The translations under genes were made by a program, and so were the position numbers. The notes under the pieces are model-generated. The model searched no databases. It was given only the letters and a program-made list of their open reading frames with translations, and had not been told where the DNA came from. From Sulfurivermis sp040755915 (GTDB lineage Bacteria > Pseudomonadota > Gammaproteobacteria > Thiohalomonadales > Thiohalomonadaceae), in NCBI GenBank assembly GCA_040755915.1, contig JBFLWM010000019.1, forward strand, positions 1 through 64,000: a DNA stretch of 64,000 nucleotides, given 5' to 3'. The stretch's first letter is position 1, and every line of letters starts with the position of its first letter. This document shows, piece by piece, positions 48,239-57,633 of this stretch.

Positions 48239-50248
48239 GTGTCCAATCTCAATCCGCGCCAGCATGAAGCCGTGCGCTACATCGACGGCCCCCTCCTGGT
48301 CCTGGCCGGGGCCGGTAGCGGCAAGACACGCGTCATCACGCAGAAGATCGCCTGGCTGATCCAATCCTGTGGCATTTCCCCACAACACATCGCCGCCGTC
48401 ACCTTTACCAACAAGGCGGCACGGGAGATGAAGGAACGTGCCGGCAAGCTGTTGCAGGGCAAGGAAAGCCGCGGCCTGCGCGTCTCCACCTTCCACACCC
48501 TCGGCCTCGACATCATCCGTCGCGAGGGCAAGCATCTGGGCTACAAGCCGTCCTTTTCCATCTTCGACGCCACCGACAGCGGCAACCTGATCAAGGAACT
48601 GCTGCGCAAGGAGAACGTCAACGAGGACCTGCTCAAGGAACTGCAGCAGCAGATCTCGCGCTGGAAGAATGCCTTCACCACACCGGAGCAGGCGGTCACC
48701 CTGGCGAGCAGCGACGGCGAGATGCGCGCCGCGCGCATCTACGGCGAGTACAACCGCCACCTCAAGGCCTACAACGCCCTCGACTTCGACGACCTGATCA
48801 TGCTGCCGGTGCTGCTGTTCATGCAGCAGCCGGAGGTGCTGGAGCATTGGCAGAACCGCATCCGCTATCTGCTGGTGGACGAATACCAGGACACCAATGC
48901 CACCCAGTACCAGCTGGTGAAACTGCTGGTGGGGGCGCGCGCCGCGCTCACCGTGGTGGGTGACGACGACCAGTCCATCTACGCCTGGCGCGGCGCCCAG
49001 CCGGAAAACCTGGCCCTGCTCAACCAGGACTTCCCGCGCCTGAAGGTGATCAAGCTGGAGCAGAACTACCGCTCCACCGGCCGTATCCTCAAGGCCGCCA
49101 ACCAGCTCATCGCCAACAACCCGCATGTGTTCGACAAGAAGCTGTGGAGCGAGCTTGGCTATGGCGATCCGATCCGCGTCGTCTCCTGCGCCGACGAGGA
49201 GGACGAGGCCGCCAAGGTAGTTGGGCTGATCATCGCCCACAAGTTCAAGCACCGCACCGAGCACCGCGACTACGCCATCCTTTACCGTGGCAACCATCAA
49301 TCGCGCCTGTTCGAAAAGGCACTGCGTGAACAGCGCATTCCCTACACCCTGTCCGGCGGCACCTCGTTCTTCGCCTACACCGAGGTGAAGGACGTGCTGG
49401 CCTACCTCAAGCTGCTGGTGAACCCCGATGACGACACCGCCTTCCTGCGCGCAGTGAACACGCCGCGGCGCGAGATCGGACCGTCCACGCTGGAAAAACT
49501 CGGCGCCTATGCCGGCAGCCGCGGCGTTTCCCTGTTCACCGCCTGCTTCGAACTGGGACTGAAGCAGCAGCTTTCCGAACGCGCCTACGAACGCGTGGAG
49601 CAGTTCGCCCACTGGCTGGTGGACATCGGCGATCGCGCGCGGCGCGGCGACCCCATCGAGGCCATCCGCGACCTGGTGCGCGAGATCGATTACGACACTT
49701 ATCTGAAAGACACCTCCAACGACATCAAGGCCGCCGAGCGGCGCATGGGCAACGTCTACGAACTGCTCGACTGGATCAAGCGTCTGGCCGAGCAGGAGGA
49801 GGGGAGCGAGCCGGACATCACCCTGCTGGTGAACAAGATCTGCCTGCTCGACATGCTCGATCGCAACGACGAGGAGAGTGCCGGCGACAACGTGCGTCTG
49901 ATGACGCTGCATGCCGCCAAGGGCCTGGAGTTTCCCCACGTCTTCCTGGTCGGCATGGAAGAGGAACTGCTGCCGCACCGCAACAGCATCGAGCTGGACA
50001 CCATCGAAGAAGAACGCCGCCTCGCCTATGTCGGCATCACGCGCGCGCAGAAGACCCTCACCATGACCGTCGCCACCCGCCGCCGCCGTGGCGGCGAACT
50101 GGTGCGCTGCGAACCCAGTCGTTTTCTCGAGGAACTGCCGCGGGATGATCTGGAGTGGGAGGGCAACGGCGTAGAGGTCGCACCGGAGGTACGCCAGGAG
50201 CGCGGCAAGGCGCAGCTGGCGAATCTCAAGGACATGCTCGGGGGCTGA
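48239..50248 (+). CDS. rep: ATP-dependent DNA helicase Rep
   Basis: A 669-residue UvrD-family helicase (E. coli Rep 673) with a GTG start. The sequence LNPRQHEAVRYIDGPLLVLA opens motif Q/I, with Walker A GAGSGKT, followed by TFTNKAAREMKER, DEYQDTN, DDDQSIYAWRGA and the C-terminal TLHAAKGLEFPHVFLVG. Rep removes proteins ahead of the replication fork. The signature regions match Rep more closely than UvrD. A TACAAT box at 48195-48200 may be the -10. Confidence 0.96.
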   Translation: MSNLNPRQHEAVRYIDGPLLVLAGAGSGKTRVITQKIAWLIQSCGISPQHIAAVTFTNKAAREMKERAGKLLQGKESRGLRVSTFHTLGLDIIRREGKHLGYKPSFSIFDATDSGNLIKELLRKENVNEDLLKELQQQISRWKNAFTTPEQAVTLASSDGEMRAARIYGEYNRHLKAYNALDFDDLIMLPVLLFMQQPEVLEHWQNRIRYLLVDEYQDTNATQYQLVKLLVGARAALTVVGDDDQSIYAWRGAQPENLALLNQDFPRLKVIKLEQNYRSTGRILKAANQLIANNPHVFDKKLWSELGYGDPIRVVSCADEEDEAAKVVGLIIAHKFKHRTEHRDYAILYRGNHQSRLFEKALREQRIPYTLSGGTSFFAYTEVKDVLAYLKLLVNPDDDTAFLRAVNTPRREIGPSTLEKLGAYAGSRGVSLFTACFELGLKQQLSERAYERVEQFAHWLVDIGDRARRGDPIEAIRDLVREIDYDTYLKDTSNDIKAAERRMGNVYELLDWIKRLAEQEEGSEPDITLLVNKICLLDMLDRNDEESAGDNVRLMTLHAAKGLEFPHVFLVGMEEELLPHRNSIELDTIEEERRLAYVGITRAQKTLTMTVATRRRRGGELVRCEPSRFLEELPRDDLEWEGNGVEVAPEVRQERGKAQLANLKDMLGG

Positions 50249-50258
50249 CGCCCCAGTT

Positions 50259-50338
50259 ACGAGGGACGAGGATCAACTGCGTGCGTAGTGCGCACCTTCC
50301 TCGTCCCTCGTACCTCGTACCTCGTACCTCGTACCTCG
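50259..50338. repeat. 14-bp inverted repeat followed by four 7-bp TACCTCG repeats
   Basis: ACGAGGGACGAGGA (50259-50272) pairs perfectly with TCCTCGTCCCTCGT (50298-50311), loop 25 nt. Four head-to-tail TACCTCG copies fill 50311-50338. The block sits between convergent genes (rep and the DUF2189 gene), so it may end both transcripts. Confidence 0.85.
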
Positions 50339-50351
50339 CGACATCGTCGGC

Positions 50352-51152
50352 CTACTGGCCGACAATGTCTCGATACGCGTGCCAGGTGGCATAGCCCAGC
50401 AACGGGAAGGTGACAATCAGGCCGAGATACAGCGGAAGGATGCCGATGCCGGCGAAGATCACGATCAGCCCGGCCCACAGCAACATCACCTGCCAGTTAC
50501 GCGTCACTGCCTGCACGCTCACCATCATCGCGGTGATCACATCGATATCCTCGTGATCCACGGCCAGCGGCACCGATACCGCCGTCAGCACGAAGACGAT
50601 GGCCAGCGCCGCCACACCGCTGAGGCACACGGCGGCCAGCATCGGCCAGGTGAGCGAGGTGAGAAAGGTGGCGAGATCCGGCGCACTGCCGAACACCTGT
50701 GCCATCACGCCGGCGTTGGCAACCAACAGTGCCGTCAGCTGCATCGAGGTGACGAACCAGGCCAGCATCAACAGCACCATGATGATGCCGAGGCTGTAGG
50801 TGGTCAGCCGGTTGCGGCGCCAGCCATGCATGGAGTCCTGCAGCGTACTGGCCAGCTCGCCCTCACCGCGCCGCGCCACCTCATACAATCCCACGGCCAG
50901 CACCGGCCCGAGGAACAGAAAACCCGGCATCAGCGCGATGCCCCAGTGCCAGGAACCGGCCGAACCGAGCAGCAGCGTCACCAGGGCAAAAGCCAGTGTC
51001 GCCAGCAGGCCATAGCCCAGACTCAGACCCGGCGCGGCGATAAAATCACGCCAGCCTGCGGCCAGCCAGAACCACGGCCGGTTCATGTCGACACGGCGAA
51101 TCTCCGGCATGGAGACCGGGGAGACGTAGTGTTCCAGATAGGGGCGTCGCAT
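50352..51152 (-). CDS. DUF2189 integral membrane protein
   Basis: A 266-residue protein with about six membrane helices after a 50-residue N-terminal cytoplasmic part (PEIRRVDMNRPWFWLAAGWR). The layout and the sequence GYGLLATLAFALVTLLLG fit DUF2189, a family of unknown role often annotated as a possible cytochrome-related or transport membrane protein. The start at 51152 is used because AGGAGG is 8 nt before it; an ATG at 51158 is too close to that site. Confidence 0.85.
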   Translation of the reverse strand: MRRPYLEHYVSPVSMPEIRRVDMNRPWFWLAAGWRDFIAAPGLSLGYGLLATLAFALVTLLLGSAGSWHWGIALMPGFLFLGPVLAVGLYEVARRGEGELASTLQDSMHGWRRNRLTTYSLGIIMVLLMLAWFVTSMQLTALLVANAGVMAQVFGSAPDLATFLTSLTWPMLAAVCLSGVAALAIVFVLTAVSVPLAVDHEDIDVITAMMVSVQAVTRNWQVMLLWAGLIVIFAGIGILPLYLGLIVTFPLLGYATWHAYRDIVGQ

Positions 51153-51377
51153 GGTCATCACCTCCTGAAGGTATGCAGCGGCATGGCGCCCGGAAAGTAC
51201 AGTTGTTTCCAGTCTAGCCAATACCCGGCAGCGTGCCAGCACATGAACATCAGGCTTTTCAATGCCGGCGCCCGATGGATAAGCAATGGTTTAACGCAGC
51301 ACGGCGGACAGGCTACACTGGCGCACCAACGACCGTCTGCGCCACGAAAGCCCGCACGATAAACAGGGATAGTGCCC

Positions 51378-52929
51378 ATGGAACAGGACCCTACTTTGCA
51401 GCAGCCGACGCCGGCCAACACCTATTACCGCCCTGTCAGCCTGCGCGCACTGCAACCGCTTGGCCAGCAGTTCGACGGCGCGGCACTGTTGGTTGCCTGG
51501 ATCGCCACGCTGGCCCTTGGCATCGGCCTTGGTCTGGCCTCCATCGCCTACAACTGGTCCGGCCTGCCCCTGCACTTCGGCGGAGTCGACATCTACGTCA
51601 CCATTTATCCGCCGCTCATCTTCTGCACTCTGTGGGTATTGTGGTTCGGCTTCTGGTGGGGCTTCGTGCCGGCCTATCTCGCCACCCTGGTGCTGGCTCT
51701 CTACCCACACCAATGCTCTCGGCGTGCACGACCTGTTGCCCATCTGGCAGGGCTGGTGGCTCGGCGGCCTGTTGCAGAACCTGTTGCTGGTGGCGCCCCT
51801 GCTGTACCTGTTCAGCCCCGTGGTCAGCCGCTGGCGCGAACGCCACCTGATGGGCGTCGTCACGGTACGCGGCAGGCAGGCGCAGGGCACCCTGCTGGCT
51901 GGTGGCACCATCATCGCCGGCGTGCTCCTCTACCTGCATTTCACCATTTCCCTCAGCCATCACCGCCTGGAAACGGCGCTGGCCAGCAACGATACCGCCG
52001 CCTGGCGCGAGGCTGCACTGGCGAGCGCCGAATCCACCATCATGCTGTACTGGGCCGTGGCCATCCTGATCCTGTTCATCGCCTTTTTCGGCGCCCAGCT
52101 TTTCGTGCACTGGACCCGCTCGTTGCAGCAATCGGCGCGCGAACTCTCCAGCACCAATGTGCGTCTGCGCCGCGAAATGGACCAGCGCGAAGAGGCCGAG
52201 CAGGAGCTGCGGCAGGCCGCCGATCGCCTCGCCACCGCCAATGCCAGCAAGGATCGCCTGTTCTCCATCGTCGCCCACGACCTGCGCGGTCCGGTGGGCG
52301 CCATCGGTTCGCTGCTGAACATCCTCGACAGCCAGGTCCGCGAGCAAGGCCAGCGCGAACTGATCGAGCGTTTCGCCAACCTGCGCGAGGCGATGCAGCA
52401 GCTGACGCGCTTCCTGGAAAACCTGCTGCAATGGTCGCGGCTGCAACTGGATCAGGAACAATGCCAGCCCCAGGTGGTGGATCTCGCCCGCGCCGTGGAC
52501 AGCGCCGCCGGCCCCAGTGCCCTGCATGCCTCGCTCAAGGAGATCACCGTGGAGCGGCGCGTGACTCCGGACACGCAGGTGTTGGCCGACCCGCACATGC
52601 TGCAGACCATCCTGCACAACCTGCTGTCCAATGCCATCAAGTTCACGTCGCGCAACGGCTATATCACCGTCGCGGCAGCGCGCGAACACAATGAGGTCCA
52701 CGTCACCGTGCGCGATACCGGCATCGGTATCGAAGCCGAAAAGCTGTCGCAGCTGTTCGACATCGCCCGACTCTCCAGCCGCCCCGGCACCAGCGGCGAA
52801 CCGGGCAGCGGCCTGGGCCTGCTGCTGTGCAAAGAGCTGGTGGAGCGGCAGGGCGGCCACCTATGGGTGGAAAGCTGGCCGCATACCGGCACTGAAGTAC
52901 ACTTCACCCTGCCCGCCGTGCGAAATTGA
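51378..52929 (+). pseudogene. Membrane sensor histidine kinase, frameshifted
   Basis: The N-terminal half is read in one frame from 51378 (membrane segments, for example WIATLALGIGLGLASIAYNW, up to LATLVLALYP). The rest is in the next frame (ALGVHDLLPIWQGWWLGGLL onward). One extra C in the CCC run at 51704-51706 explains the break; removing it restores LALYHTNALGVHD. The second part has two more helices, a coiled coil, HisKA (IVAHDLRGPVGAIG) and HATPase (NLLSNAIKF, DTGIGI, GSGLGLLL). The domain sequence is well kept, so it is a recent mutation or a sequencing error. No response regulator adjoins. Confidence 0.85.
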
Positions 52930-52952
52930 ACCTGACCGGAGGATACTGCCTG

Positions 52953-54107
52953 ATGAATATGCTGTACCGCTGGAGCCGGTGGCTGCTCGCCGCCCTGGTA
53001 CTGAGCGGCTGCGCCGCCACTCCCGCACCCACCACCAGTCTGTACGAGGCCAGCGCGGTACTGGGCAATGAACAAACGCTGCGGCAGCTCTATTCCTGGC
53101 CCAACAGCGCGGAAAGCCCGCAGTCACTCACCGACACCATCCACCACTACACCTGGCAGAGCGGCACACGCGACGGCCTGCCAGAACTCACCGTCACCGT
53201 ATGGAATGACCTCGGCAACTACACCGCCACCATTCGCAGTTCCGACTGGCGCGTGCTCGACTATGGCCGGCGCCTGCCGCGCTTTCTCGCCATCGGCCGG
53301 CTCGGCGTGGACGCCACGACACGACTGAAGACCGCAGGCCTGTGGAACGACAGGGAATGGCGCTTCTTTCTGCCGCTGGGACTGGCCCTCACCGAGCAGC
53401 GCTCGGTGCAACTGCTGCACTTCCCGCCCGATTATTCCCTGCCGGCACAGGACTACCTCGGTTCGAAGACCAGCCAGCGCTGGGAGGCGCTGCTGCAGGA
53501 AAACGGCGTCAGCGCGCAGGAGGTAACCCTGTACGAGGCCATCGTCGACATCGCCCCCATCGCCGCACCGGCCAGCGCCGGCAGCACGCTGGAGGCAACC
53601 TATCCCTACTACGCCCCCTACGCCCAGCGCCTGCTGGAATTCCTGCTGCAGCGCGACAACGGCGCCGCCCGCCCGGTGGTGGCCTACGGCTATCCGGTGC
53701 GGCAGTGGCTGCAGCAGCAATACGGCGCCACCCTCAAGGTGCTCGATACGGCACAGCTCGATCTCGGTGACGACCAGGCGGCGGTCATCGCCGCCAACCA
53801 CCCCAGCTTCATCTGGTACGTCAAGGAACAGGGATTCGACGCGGCCGAACAGGTGATGTATCAGGATCTCGTCGCCGCCTGCTGGCAGGCCGCCATGGGC
53901 AACAATCCCGACGCCGATGCCGCCCTCACCCGCGACACCTGCCGCGACAGCTGGCGTGACCGTCCACAACAGGTCTGCGTCCTCACCTGGCAGCAGGCCT
54001 TCGACAAGAGCGCCGAAGAGGCACACCAGTTGTGTGCCAATACCGAAAAAACAAACACCACCACCGACGTAGCCCTTGAAGCACTGGAGCGCGAACTGCT
54101 GCATTGA
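52953..54107 (+). CDS. Lipoprotein of unknown function
   Basis: A 384-residue lipoprotein precursor: basic start, hydrophobic stretch, and lipobox LSGC (about residues 18-21). The mature part has no family I recognise; it contains regular Trp/Tyr-rich strands in its first half and a helical Cys-containing C-terminal part (six Cys in the last 100 residues). It begins 23 bp after the kinase stop with GGAGG 10 nt before the ATG, so it may be cotranscribed and related to that sensor. Confidence 0.8.
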   Translation: MNMLYRWSRWLLAALVLSGCAATPAPTTSLYEASAVLGNEQTLRQLYSWPNSAESPQSLTDTIHHYTWQSGTRDGLPELTVTVWNDLGNYTATIRSSDWRVLDYGRRLPRFLAIGRLGVDATTRLKTAGLWNDREWRFFLPLGLALTEQRSVQLLHFPPDYSLPAQDYLGSKTSQRWEALLQENGVSAQEVTLYEAIVDIAPIAAPASAGSTLEATYPYYAPYAQRLLEFLLQRDNGAARPVVAYGYPVRQWLQQQYGATLKVLDTAQLDLGDDQAAVIAANHPSFIWYVKEQGFDAAEQVMYQDLVAACWQAAMGNNPDADAALTRDTCRDSWRDRPQQVCVLTWQQAFDKSAEEAHQLCANTEKTNTTTDVALEALERELLH

Positions 54108-54457
54108 AAACACTGCACCGGGCATCCTGCTGTCCAGCGGCAAGCTCAAATGTCGCACGATGTACAACCGAATCTCTCTGCCTGCACATACGGAAAATCC
54201 TGACCTTTTCCCGTCGCCGGGTTTGGCTGGCAGATTCGCGTATATCTAGGATTTTTCCTACAACCCTTTTCCGACTGGTCCTACACAGACTGCCAGACTT
54301 GCGGCATATCTTTTCGGTAATGCCCTGCTAGGTTTTCTCTTGACCAGTTACAGCCAACCCATGACGACACACTGAATCAGTCGCAAATGGCAGGCCTCAC
54401 GCACGGGCCCCCAAGGAACAGGACTCCCCATTACGGGCTGCACACAAGGAGCAGATC
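54108..54457. other. Intergenic region upstream of the DUF2589 cluster
   Basis: 350 bp without a gene. It is richer in A+T than its neighbours and must hold the promoter for the following five-gene cluster. I checked it for a c-di-GMP riboswitch like the one at 43404 and found none; no sigma-54 box was seen either. Confidence 0.5.
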
Positions 54458-55075
54458 ATGAGCAGAGCAGTAGCAGAGCTTCGTCAAATTCCCTTCCAGC
54501 ACCTGATCGGCGCGCCCATGAAGGCAGCCATCGAGGCCCAGGCGCTTGCGGCGCAATCCACCATCGAGTTCATCCAGAAGGTGGGTTTCAAGACACAGGG
54601 CGGCGGCTATGAGCCGACCGACATGCTGTTCAACGACACCGCCAACGACGCCGATGCCGGCGAATTGCGCAACGTGACATTCCGCTACGAAAAAAAGGAT
54701 GAAACCAATGGCACAGCGGAATTCGAGCTGAAGGTTCCGCTGCTGGCGATCACACCCATTCCCTACCTGCGCATCGATGAGATGACGATCGATTTCTCGG
54801 CCAAGCTCACTGACTCGATACAGCGCACCACGGAAAGCAGCTTCAACCTCAACTCCTCCGTTTCCGGCAAATACTCTGCTTTCTGGTCACCGGTGAAAAT
54901 GGAGTTCCGCGTATCCGCCACCTACAACACCAAATCAGCCACTGCGTCTTCGCAAAAGCGTGAATACCGCATGGACATCCACGTGCGCGCGGTACAGGAC
55001 GAGATGCCCGCCGGCCTTTCCAAAGTGCTCGACATTCTGGAAGACGCCATTCAGGACACCAAGGCGACGGCATAA
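54458..55075 (+). CDS. DUF2589-family protein
   Basis: A 205-residue protein with the DUF2589 signature: LRQIPFQHLIGAPMKAAIEA, then a VGF segment, VTFRYEKKD and VPLLAITPIPYLRIDEMTI. The family is predicted to be soluble with a beta-sandwich middle and has no known function. It leads a five-gene cluster, and a shorter DUF2589 paralogue is two genes on. An AAGGAG site precedes the ATG. Confidence 0.85.
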   Translation: MSRAVAELRQIPFQHLIGAPMKAAIEAQALAAQSTIEFIQKVGFKTQGGGYEPTDMLFNDTANDADAGELRNVTFRYEKKDETNGTAEFELKVPLLAITPIPYLRIDEMTIDFSAKLTDSIQRTTESSFNLNSSVSGKYSAFWSPVKMEFRVSATYNTKSATASSQKREYRMDIHVRAVQDEMPAGLSKVLDILEDAIQDTKATA

Positions 55076-55077
55076 CC

Positions 55078-55773
55078 ATGGCGCGCCTAGGTTCGGTCGT
55101 CGGCGGCGTACTGAAAGAGCTGGCCCAGGCACGCGCCATCGCGGATCGCCACAGCCGCGAGCTGGTGGGCGAGTACGAGCGCGATCCTGTGCTGTCGGCA
55201 TTCAGCGTACCGCGGGTCACTCTTGGTGAGGTTAATCTGACTCTGCGCTTCACCATCAATGATCTGGAAGAGGAATCGCCGGCGGCCCCTGACTACGCCC
55301 GCCTGGCGGCCGACTGGCAACGGCTGGCAAACGGTGTTCTGGTCAAAAAAACCGTGGCGCGTCTCGGCATCCCTGCGGAACTCGCCGGCAAGGCTGTCAA
55401 CGGCCTAAGGAGCCGGCCGGCCGTGTCGGATGACCTCACTGCCGCGATCGCTGCACCTGGCCGCCGCGCTGCGCAACTTTCGGCCGAAGAGCTGCTGGAG
55501 GGATGGGCCGCGCTGCCGGGTGAGCTGCGTCAGGCGCTGGGGAACAAGCAGGAGTTCCGCCGCGAACTGCTGGCCACGGCCGAAGCCGAACTGGCTAGCT
55601 TCCTCGCTGACCAGGCCAGGCTCACTGACCTGCGCAGCGCCCTGGCCTCAAAGATCGATGTCGGCATCCGCACCGCTGACCTGCCGAGTGAGCCGCAGCA
55701 CATCCACGAAATGACACTGACGGTACGCGGCGAGGATATCGATATGGTACTTGCCTCCAGCGAGGAGAAATGA
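55078..55773 (+). CDS. Unknown protein between two DUF2589 genes
   Basis: A 231-residue protein starting 2 bp after the previous stop. It is mostly helical; residues about 45-65 (VPRVTLGEVNLTLRFTINDL) form a strand pair also seen in proteins that travel with DUF2589, and the C-terminus (MTLTVRGEDIDMVL) is another strand pair. No enzymatic motif is visible. Tight spacing implies a complex with the two DUF2589 proteins. Confidence 0.7.
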   Translation: MARLGSVVGGVLKELAQARAIADRHSRELVGEYERDPVLSAFSVPRVTLGEVNLTLRFTINDLEEESPAAPDYARLAADWQRLANGVLVKKTVARLGIPAELAGKAVNGLRSRPAVSDDLTAAIAAPGRRAAQLSAEELLEGWAALPGELRQALGNKQEFRRELLATAEAELASFLADQARLTDLRSALASKIDVGIRTADLPSEPQHIHEMTLTVRGEDIDMVLASSEEK

Positions 55774-55774
55774 A

Positions 55775-56278
55775 ATGACGTTGCGGCGCATCGAGCCATT
55801 GGGGCTGGGCGACATACTCGGCTCCCTCATGTCTTCTGTCATCGGGGCACAGGCACAATCGGCGCGCGCCACTGTCGCGTTTATCGAGGATGTCGGTTTC
55901 GAGAAATCTGCCGCAGGCGACAAGCTTCGCACCGTCTCGGTTCTCTACGAAAAGCTCGACGAAAATAACCAGCCTGCAACCTTTGCCGTGGAAATGCCAC
56001 TGCTGGCGATGGTCAATATCCCGTCGCTTGCAGTGAAAAATGCCTCTTTTGCCCTCGCCTACGATGTGCTGACCACGGAGCCCGGCGAAGCAAGTGCCAA
56101 ACAGGGCGCGAAAATGCTCGGCTTCGTGCGCAAGAAGAATCAGGCTGCCGCCACGGCAAGCCAGTCCACTTCCATCGACATCGACATCGTGATTGAACAG
56201 CAGGAAGTGCCGGCCGGCATTGCTCGCCTGTTCGACCTGGCGGAGCTTGGTATCGCCGAGAAACCCGTCAACGGATAG
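55775..56278 (+). CDS. Second DUF2589-family protein, divergent
   Basis: A 167-residue relative of the gene at 54458: PLGLGDILGSLMSSVIGAQA replaces the IPFxxLIGAP box, then VGFEKSA, VSVLYEKLD and MPLLAMVNIPSLAVKNASFA repeat the family strand pattern. Both end with a helix after an EVPAGIARLFDL/EMPAGLSKVLDI box, which suggests a shared subunit interface and possible heteromer. Start at 55775, preceded by GAGGAGAAATGAA. Confidence 0.75.
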   Translation: MTLRRIEPLGLGDILGSLMSSVIGAQAQSARATVAFIEDVGFEKSAAGDKLRTVSVLYEKLDENNQPATFAVEMPLLAMVNIPSLAVKNASFALAYDVLTTEPGEASAKQGAKMLGFVRKKNQAAATASQSTSIDIDIVIEQQEVPAGIARLFDLAELGIAEKPVNG

Positions 56279-56286
56279 GTTCTGCA

Positions 56287-56781
56287 ATGAGTGCCGACAA
56301 CATCGCACAAACCCTGCTGGCAGTAAGAGATGCACTGCATCACTTCACTGCCTCTCTCTCTCGTTCGGGCTTCGCCGCCGGTGCCGACAGTTACCGGCAG
56401 ATGGCGGCGATCGTTGTCGGCCAGCAGCTGTGGGCCAGAGATCAGGGCGTCAACTCCTTCGACGAACGCTTTCGCGAAATCGCCATGCTTGCCATCGAGG
56501 TGCACCGCCAGCTCCAGCCCTACGTGCAGGCCATGGAGCAAATCGGCGCACTACTGGAGTTGGTACCGCCACCGCCACGCTACCCGGAGGAGTCCATCGA
56601 GGGCCGCGTCGTAAGCCACCTGGCCGCGGCGCGCCGCCCGCTCTCCACCACGCAGATTGGCACTGCCCTTGGCGTTGCATCCACGACCATCCGGCGCATC
56701 CTGAACAACCTGGACAAGGAAGAAATACTGACCAAGACAGGCTCGACCAACCGCCCCCAATGGGGTCTGCGCCGCGCCTGA
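56287..56781 (+). CDS. Winged-helix domain protein of the DUF2589 cluster
   Basis: A 164-residue protein. The first 100 residues are helical and unrecognised. Residues about 105-160 form a winged helix: RVVSHLAAARRPLSTTQIGT, then GVASTTIRRILNNLDKEEIL and a wing ending PQWGLRRA. It lies 8 bp after the second DUF2589 gene, and could be the cluster's own regulator or an adaptor. Confidence 0.78.
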   Translation: MSADNIAQTLLAVRDALHHFTASLSRSGFAAGADSYRQMAAIVVGQQLWARDQGVNSFDERFREIAMLAIEVHRQLQPYVQAMEQIGALLELVPPPPRYPEESIEGRVVSHLAAARRPLSTTQIGTALGVASTTIRRILNNLDKEEILTKTGSTNRPQWGLRRA

Positions 56782-56818
56782 TCACTCCACTACCACGCGA
56801 AAAGGGACGTCGCACATC

Positions 56819-57544
56819 ATGGCTCGCAATTTCGTCATCGTATCCGGCGGCCCCGGGCTCTACGTCGCCTGCGATCCTGACCACGATAAAAGCTGGTCAA
56901 ATTACGTGGACAACATCCTGCTGTTGGCCGCCAACAGCAACTTCCCCAAGCAAAATGATGAAGAGGTCTGGTGGCTGGTTTACGAACCGGCCTACGATGC
57001 GCGGTGGAGCGACGACATTTCCAATGGCCGCCAGTCCACCAAGGATATCAAGGCCAAGGGATCGACATCCTACAAAAACCATCTGGAGAAACGCGCAAAG
57101 AAGTACAGCTGGAAACTGCGGTGGCTGACGAAGGGCGACGATTTCTGGTCAAAACTGAAGACCTTCCGCGATCCCGTCAGCCGCGTATGGTATTTCGGTC
57201 ATGCCCGCGATGATCTGTGGCTGTCGCTGAATCATAACGGCTGCACCGCTGTGGCACCGGCCTCCAGCGCCATCATCCGGTGTACCGACATTGCATCACA
57301 GACCGCCATCAAGACCCACATGCAGGCCGGTGGCAGCAAGTACGATGCCAACCGCTCCTCTCGTTTCTATGGCTGCAATTCCGCAAAATTCGCTCAGGAA
57401 TTCGCGAAGGCCTACGGCGTCTATGCCGAGGGGGCCGTGGGTAACGTGGACTTCACCAAGGCCCACTCCGCCGGCGGCAAACTGAACGCCATACTCACCG
57501 GCTGCAGCTGGAAAACCTACGATACCAGCGGCAATTCCATCTAA
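56819..57544 (+). CDS. Unknown protein with a possible His/Cys (caspase-like) dyad
   Basis: A 241-residue protein. VWYFGHARDDLWL (H128) and, 58 residues later, RFYGCNSAKFAQEFAKAYG (C186) resemble the order and spacing of the His and Cys active-site strands in clan CD proteases (CHAT, caspase-like). The start VIVSGGPGLYVACD would be the first strand of such a fold. This is a structural guess: the usual GHG/CxSG details are not exact. It is the last gene of the DUF2589 cluster. Confidence 0.6.
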   Translation: MARNFVIVSGGPGLYVACDPDHDKSWSNYVDNILLLAANSNFPKQNDEEVWWLVYEPAYDARWSDDISNGRQSTKDIKAKGSTSYKNHLEKRAKKYSWKLRWLTKGDDFWSKLKTFRDPVSRVWYFGHARDDLWLSLNHNGCTAVAPASSAIIRCTDIASQTAIKTHMQAGGSKYDANRSSRFYGCNSAKFAQEFAKAYGVYAEGAVGNVDFTKAHSAGGKLNAILTGCSWKTYDTSGNSI

Positions 57545-57633
57545 CCGCCCCTCTGTGCCCCGACGACCAGGTGGCCGCCCCCTAACCGCCGCGAGGTTGA
57601 CGAACCGCCTCAAGAGACGACCTAATTCCCGCC

